DNA of 64,000 nucleotides, taken from NCBI RefSeq assembly GCF_910592395.1, contig NC_088325.1, positions 10,234,109-10,298,108 of the forward strand, given 5' to 3'. This stretch comes from Lineus longissimus. Taxonomy: Eukaryota; Nemertea; Pilidiophora; Heteronemertea; Lineidae. The position numbers and the translations under genes were made by a program. Each line of letters starts with the position of its first letter. The first letter of the stretch is position 1. Of the stretch, positions 57,800 to 64,000 are shown piece by piece. The notes below the pieces were generated by a model that was given only the letters and a program-made list of their open reading frames with translations, had not been told where the DNA came from and ran no database searches.

Positions 57800-59000
57800 T
57801 TCTGGTGGGTAGGAGACAGGATAATCATCCATCGAGCACCTTACGACCTCAGACTCATGTGGTAAGGATGGCTATCAAATCTGTGTACTGTTGGGCAGAT
57901 CTTTAGGAAGGTCTGTCCTTGTCAACCAACCACCAGTTGAGCACCTTACCCACTACAGCACTTGGTCTACAGATCGTTGACATCAAAAAGGGTTTTAACT
58001 ACTCCAGGATAAACTATGGGAGACCATGCATTTGACACGTGAGCCAGGTGACTAATGACTCATTGTTTCCGATGTGATCTTTCAATAAATCATGATGGTT
58101 ATCTAACCCATGTTATGTCAGTTAAATTGTCACGATTGTCGGTAGGGGTGAGGGCTGTTCATATCAACTGATCACTAGTTGAGCAACCCAGCCACTGGAC
58201 CACTTGGTCACTGTATTAAAGTTGGTACCAAAAAAATTAAAACTATTACTAGTTAACCAAGAGAAGATTATGCTTTTGACACGTGAACCAGAAGACTATT
58301 GACTCATCCCCTCATTGTTACCGATGAGATCTTACAATACATCATAATGGATATCGATCATGTCATGTCCAACAAATTGTTATGATTGTGGGTAGGAGGT
58401 AGGATAGGATAATCGTGAGTTGAGCGCCTTGCTGACCTTAGACCCTTTGGTATTGATGGCTATCAAACCTTTGTGTCACGTCGGACAAATCATTTTGATA
58501 GTTTGTAGGGGAAAGGCCTTTCCTTGTCATCCCATCACCAATGTGAGCATTTGGAAGGATCTACATATACATGTGTATAGTATAGTAAAAGTCGTCGGAT
58601 GTCGCAACTACATTCGTATTGTCGAACTCCTTATTTCCTTGTTATCAGTGTCAGGCTCAGCATCCTGAGGACTTATACTGGTGGGAGGATAAGACCAAGT
58701 CCAAGTTAATAATCTATGAGCCAAGATTTATGCCCCACAATATATGGATGGCTTCCCATGAAACCACTTGGCCACAGTATTTTTGCATCAAAAGAGCTAC
58801 CACTAGACAAATTAATGAGAGGAGATATGAATTTGACAGGTGGGGGAGAAGACTAATGAATCTTTCTCTTATTGGTCGACTGTCTCATCTTCTTCGTCCT
58901 CATGTACTTCTTGGCATCGGACAAATGGTCTTATGATTCGACGCAACAATTGTTTCCATGGCGATCTGATGATAAATCAAGATGGCTGTCTTAACCATGC
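57800..59000. repeat. Very diverged tandem array, about 250-bp unit
   Basis: GTTGAGCACCTTACCCACTA / GTTGAGCAACCCAGCCACTG / GTTGAGCGCCTTGCTGACCT recur, alternating with GACACGTGANCCAG...GACTAATGACTCA and AAATCATGATGGTTATCT. Three to four units. Confidence 0.7.
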
Positions 59001-60711
59001 TGAATGAGAATAATCGCCCATAAATGCGATCATTACACGCTGTTATAGTCCATGAGCAAGGTTTATATCATCGTTCAGAGTTATCACCGGTTGGTCTGTT
59101 TATGGGCCCATTACTTCCGGTTGCACTTTTAGCGATGTAACAAAATTTGTAGAAGTTTACATGCCCATTTGAAGCTATGACATGACCTTGCCTGTTCCCA
59201 GTACCCATTATGTCTGTTTATGGCCTAATCTTCTGTTTGCACAGTGGACAGTTTGTAATCAAATGCAGTGATTGTTGTGAGGTATAGTTATAACCACCCT
59301 TACTCTGATGGTTTTCATCTCGACCTACAAGATTTTGATATGATAGCCAGTTCTTTCTTTCATCAGTTTCACAAAATACATATGGATTTTGATATGGGGA
59401 CACCCTCGATTGGTGATACTTGGTACTACTCAAAGACAATGATGTCTCCCGCCTGATAGACAAGACTGTTTCAGTGTTACAGAACCTATTCCAGCCTCAT
59501 TCGTCTGCGCGACTGCCCCACCCTATGTAATTTAGCTGAAGAATACCTCAGACACAAGACATACCTGACATATTAATGGCCTCTATTGACAAAATGACAG
59601 CACCTGTCAACTTGCAATTATGAGAAAATGCAGATATCTTCCCCATTATGAGGTTCGGCGGAGTCGGCAGGTCTGAGGTGAGGCATGTGCTGATGAGGAG
59701 AGTGTGTAGTGCAGAGTCGGAATCAATGTGAGGAGAATCTGTCACTGATGAGGAGTCTGCTGGTGATGAGGTGCTCGTTAGTCAGTATCGTGCTAATGTG
59801 ACTTCGTTTAAAGGGATACGCCATTCATAATTACTGGGGTCCAGGAAAATAGAAATGCAGTTATACACAGTGCCGCAGTGCATGCAATTGTATATGTCAG
59901 TTGCTAAAATTTGTCTTTAAAGTATGTTTTCATATAATGTGGGCGAGCCCACATCGCCCTTTATCTCTAATGTATCAGTGCCTAATTCCTTTGCCTGGGT
60001 GCTAAGCCAATCATGTCTTAGGCCTTCAGATTATGAGTATACCAGGTCATGAGAAGAGGTTATAGTTATCAGGGGAAAGCTAATTTTCGAAGTGGTCAGT
60101 ATGCTTCACTGGGCCAGAAATGTGTTCCAGCTACGTTTCGGCCAAAAAATATACCAAGCAAGCTCACTTATATATACTTTTGGTATCGATTACAATCTTC
60201 TACTTCTGCTGTATGGCTGTTACACCCGGAATAGGGAACTCTTCATCCAGTACATCTTGTCCTTGTTGGACAACAACCAAGTGTCTTTTGATGGCTCGTG
60301 AAAATGAAGTTACGAGCCGGTTTGGCCAAGCTTCAGCCTTCAGCTAAGTCATAGTAGTTCCATTTAGAAGATAGGATATTTCTTGCAGGGTCACCTTTCA
60401 CTCGGAGGTAGGTAGTCGTTCCAGAGACTATTTCAGAATCATTTGTTTACAAACAAGACATTCCTGCTCCCCTGTTTTGCTCTCTGCAAATTGCTTTCTT
60501 TTCCTTGTGAATTATTGCTTTGTGAACCAGGTGAATTTGAAGAAAAAGTGCTTCCAGCATCTCGGTAAGATATTGTTTGAGATGGTTGCCAGTGCAGTTA
60601 AATTCCTTGCAGCATGTTTCCGTTGGCAAGGTGCTTTGCATAGGTTCCTGTGTGCGAAGTGTATTTCGGAGAATCCGTCATGACTCTATACTGCATGGGA
60701 AGGCATAGTAA
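59001..60711. other. No gene seen
   Basis: Short open frames without splice or domain support. A lone TTAAAGGGATACGCC end lies at 59811. Confidence 0.4.
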
Positions 60712-60975
60712 GGAAGATAAGCGCAGTTGAAGAGAGTCGGCCTCATGACCAGGAGGTCGTGGGTTCGACTCCCGGCCGAGTCACTGCTTAGTTCCCCTAC
60801 TGGTCGAGTTCAAGTGAGCGCCTTCTGGTTGCTCCTTGAAACCCCTGATTGATTTCTGTAGAGACCGGGGTAATAATATGATATCCCAAAGCACTTTGAG
60901 TGAGAACTATAGTGTCACGGAATTGCGCTATATAAAAGACTCATTATTTATTTATCATTTATTATATTATTTATA
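60712..60975 (+). mobile_element. tRNA-derived SINE family A, copy 2
   Basis: Starts AAGCGCAGTTGAAGAGAGTC, B box GGTTCGACTCCC, same body as 44927-45180 and tail TTGCGCTATATAAAAGACTC then TTATTTATT. Shared over its whole length with about 15 percent differences. Confidence 0.9.
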
Positions 60976-62040
60976 GTAAGGAAGATGGAAATCTATCTTT
61001 GAGTGGTCTGCAGGACAGCACGGTCGTTCGAGCTCCTACAGATCTGAGAGTGAAATGATTAAGAGAAAAGGAGACTGCCCAAGGCCGGGGGTGCAAATAT
61101 GTTCTTGCAACTGCCGGCTGATCGCAACCCAGATAAGAACTTGCAACGTGACAAAGAAAGGACTACAGATATTGCCCGAAATGTTGGAGAGAAGAGGGCC
61201 GATGTATCATCCAGTGCCACTATTCTTCAGATGATACTATACAGACAAATGAGTCAAATCATTGTTCTTTGCCATCAGTTGGATTGGTTGTACAGCCATT
61301 TTTCCAGTGTTGATTGTCTCTTCTTGACTTAGCAAGTGCTACATTTAGTTGGGGAGTTAAAAAAAAGTGTCATTTCCATAAAAACGACATGAAAAACCAA
61401 AGAAGTTTACAAGACTGAGTAGGGTGTACTGATAGCTGTCAGAAAAAAACATGGTATCTTCCACCTCCATGATGAAGCAGGTTCATAGTCGGTATTCTTT
61501 ACCTGTTCTTTGTAAAAAGCTATGATATGGCAGAAAAACGACTACTTCCCACGGCAAGGTGTTTTAGAAATAGTTGAGTAAACGTCAAGTTGCAGGTAGA
61601 AAATTCTTTAAAAATTTACAACTCATTCAACGCAGCTTTGCAAAGTCTAGCTCAAATCAAGAACAGAATTTAGGTGCACTCAGCAGTGAACAGCAGTAAA
61701 CAGGACCCAAAGCGAAACGGCTTCTTAAAAACTTTGTTTCGACCCGAGCAGATGCGTTATTTGAGTGCTTCGAAGGTTTTAGGAAGAAGTCATCCATATT
61801 GGATGTACTAGCAAATTACCCGTGATGTGGGCAGGTTGAAATTGGGTTATACCTTCGAGTAAAACAATCCATGGAGTTGAAGAAATTGTTTGTAAATGAG
61901 CTAACCATTAGCTTGTGAACCTGCACTTTCTCAACAAACAAGTGCCTGAAGGTAATGCACTTTCTGTCTTGCAGCCTCGCCATCTGAAAACTCCGCCCAC
62001 GACACTCTACCTTTCTCCGAGATGTAAAGGCAATGCAGGG
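60976..62040. other. No gene seen
   Basis: A 77-codon + strand frame at 61099-61332 reads coding-like in its first half (LPADRNPDKNLQRDKERTTD) but has no splice or domain support. Confidence 0.35.
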
Positions 62041-62042
62041 GC

Positions 62043-62357
62043 TATGGTAGACTATAGGTTTACATAGGATGCGTTTTGTCAATTTTCATGGTTCACATTG
62101 TCACCTGTCGCCAGCATGTTTGTTCACTGACTTTGGCTTGAAAACATGATATGACACAACATGACACGAGGTTCCCTTGGCCTGTTGGCATCTTCTCCTA
62201 TGGTAGACTATAGGTTTACAAATGATTCATTTTGTCACTTTTCATGGTCCACATTGTCACTTGCCGCCGGCATGTTTGTTCACCGACTTTGGCTTGAAAA
62301 CATGATATGACACAACATGACTCAAGGTTCCCTTGGCCCTTTGGCATCTTCTCCAAA
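62043..62357. repeat. 156-bp tandem duplication
   Basis: TATGGTAGACTATAGGTTTACA...TTGGCATCTTCTCC occurs at 62043 and 62199, about 93 percent alike by eye. Confidence 0.9.
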
Positions 62358-62591
62358 ATCACACTAACACACAGCCCTTCTATACATACAACTCACATTC
62401 ATGATGTAGACAACTTGCTTCTTGCATACAAACTTCCTATTGATATTTCAGCCAGTAATTCTCGCCTTCTCATCTCGCATGTTGATGTGGACTGGAAATC
62501 AATGCGTGAACCTCTCAGAATCCAGCTACACTCTGTGGGTGACTTAATACCTCATTACCCAATATCCTCCTCTGGAGTCTTCTATATTTGA
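62307..62591 (+). CDS. Unrecognised 94-codon frame or terminal exon
   Basis: The frame begins inside the second 156-bp repeat, so its 5' part is suspect. From the acceptor CTATTGATATTTCAG (62451) it is open in phase 1 for 46 codons (ASNSRLLISHVDVDWKSM...GVFYI-stop). That is phase-compatible with the exon ending at 50022. A MITE fragment follows at once. Could be the last exon of the candidate secreted gene, or chance. Confidence 0.2.
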   Translation: MTQHDSRFPWPFGIFSKITLTHSPSIHTTHIHDVDNLLLAYKLPIDISASNSRLLISHVDVDWKSMREPLRIQLHSVGDLIPHYPISSSGVFYI

Positions 62592-62608
62592 AGTAATATA
62601 CACTTGTA

Positions 62609-62700
62609 TACAGTGGAACCTCCCTTAGCAGACACCTCTTCACCAAGGACACCCTCTCTATTAAGGACACTGCATTTGGTCCCAAATTTGCCTTTAATCT
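62609..62700. mobile_element. MITE family 1, copy 8 (one end)
   Basis: TACAGTGGAACCTCCCTTAGC then CTATTAAGGACACTGCATTTGG; the other end is missing. Confidence 0.8.
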
Positions 62701-63202
62701 GGCCCGACTGGTTTGTTCCTTTAAAATAGTATTTCATTGAAGTATAAAGTCAAATTACAAAATTTGGATTATGAAATCCTAAAACCATCTGCATTCAATT
62801 CTCCGTGTAATATTTCATGAACTTGCTCTCCATTCTGCATGGCATCAATGGCAGTCCCTGACATTACGCCACATAATTGACTCACTCGTCTTCATAATTC
62901 ATAAGACCGACATCCGCAGAACGCGAGCGACGCAATCCTAGATAATCATGATAAAAGATGCAAACAAAAGAAACGTCACTCTTGCATCATGGATTTTCTG
63001 CGTGGCTGGCTGGCAGAAGTGTTTTTACATCGATGATTTATAATGACAGTGAAGAGAGGAGTCAACATTGTGTGTTCCTGTGTGATTTGCTCTGGGGGCG
63101 TCGGTTGCATTGAGGAGAAAACTGATTGCAGTCCAGGGGCGGGTCAAGGAGTCATATAAAAAGAAGGCACTCTTGAGAAAGAGTGGTCACTTCATAGCTA
63201 TA

Positions 63203-63330
63203 TACAGGAGAACCTTGCTTAGCGGACACCTCTTTATGAAGCACATCTTCTCTATGAAGGACACTCCATTTGGTAACTATATGGTCTTTTTCATTGAGAT
63301 TTACCTCTGTAATCAGGACAAGTAAGGACA
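63203..63330. mobile_element. MITE family 1, copy 9 (one end, diverged)
   Basis: TACAGGAGAACCTTGCTTAGC, CTCTATGAAGGACACTCCATTTGG and TAATCAGGACAAG follow the family order with many substitutions. Confidence 0.7.
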
Positions 63331-64000
63331 ACATTTTTCAGTCATTTTGTAACTTACCAAGATGGTACAGGTGGCAGAGGCCATGGTTTGGAGTCTCTGA
63401 AGCGCCAACCATTGCACCTTCGACCGTATCTAAAATAAATGTCTAAAAAACAGCAAAACAGTTCAAAAAGGCTAAGGCCATACGACTTTAAACGTGATAA
63501 CAATTTGATTAAAAGGAATATATCATATTTCGATTGATCTTATACAAATAGATCAAATTCCAATACGGCCCCTCGATCCCTCTTCTCGTCAACGCTCTTT
63601 CAATGATTTAGATCAATTTGGAATCAATTTTTCCCAGTCGTACCAAGCAGGTCAATATAGTCTTAGAAACTGTATCGATGCAGTTTACTGGGGATTGATC
63701 AAAACTGGATGACTCCAGTCAGCTTGGTATTCCTTCAAGGTGACATACAGCGTAAAGAATGAATAAGAAATCTTGAAAGGGATGCTGGTGTCCTGTCCGT
63801 TGAATGAATACTGGTATATGCTTTTACTGAAAACTTCATGTGCATTTACACATGGCCTTTCCGTACATAACTGAAATAAAAGCATTTACTTGTCTCATCC
63901 AGTGTATCAGATACTTGTACTTTGTACATGTACTTTTGTGGTTCACCTGACAATACCGAAAATCTTAAAAGGGTTGCCATATCTATTCCCTAATGTATAA
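63331..64000. other. No gene seen to window end
   Basis: AT-rich, short frames only. Confidence 0.4.

Overview
This is eukaryotic genomic DNA, moderately AT-rich, from an invertebrate animal. The evidence is a spliced gene with canonical intron signals, one non-LTR retrotransposon, tRNA-derived SINEs, several families of short inverted-repeat elements, and many minisatellites. The repeat mix suits a marine invertebrate (lophotrochozoan, hemichordate or cephalochordate type). I cannot name the species. No prokaryotic or viral gene organisation is present.

Left third (about 0.7-17 kb). One well supported gene occupies this part on the + strand: a six-exon, 2625-residue bHLH transcription factor of the USF3 (KIAA2018) type. 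The coding exons are 729-807, 4996-5092, 6042-6177, 7146-7245, 7939-8022 and 8532-15913. All five joins keep frame. The bHLH is spread over exons 3-4, a leucine-rich coiled coil over exons 4-5, and one 7.4 kb terminal exon encodes the whole Q/S/P/N-rich tail. Intron 5 appears to use a GC-AG splice pair. Intron 1 holds an antisense, 5'-truncated CR1/L2-like LINE. Short inverted-repeat elements lie within about 25 bp of two splice acceptors, and a third copy sits in the 3' UTR.

Middle (17-24 kb). No gene was found. This part has a 30-bp minisatellite with a 60-bp higher-order pattern, and a roughly 1-kb segmental duplication whose two copies each end in a near-perfect hairpin.

Right two thirds (24-64 kb). 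The interval is dominated by repeats: nine or ten copies of a TA-flanked, pogo/Tigger-like MITE, TTAA-flanked T2/Kolobok-like MITEs, two tRNA-derived SINE families, and tandem repeats of 65, 105, 119, 156, 157 and about 250 bp. Against this background I see a candidate second gene with very long introns on the + strand. It has a CpG/NRF1/GC-box promoter-like patch at 24.36 kb and a signal-peptide exon at 24513-24570 ending in phase 1. A phase-compatible exon at 32982 completes a textbook signal cleavage site. A perfect recursive-splice-like CAG|GTGAGT lies at 41571, with weaker possible exons at 49928 and 62452. This second gene is inference and needs transcript support. Several minus-strand exon-like segments (45.4, 46.8 and 51.3 kb) are also flagged at low confidence.
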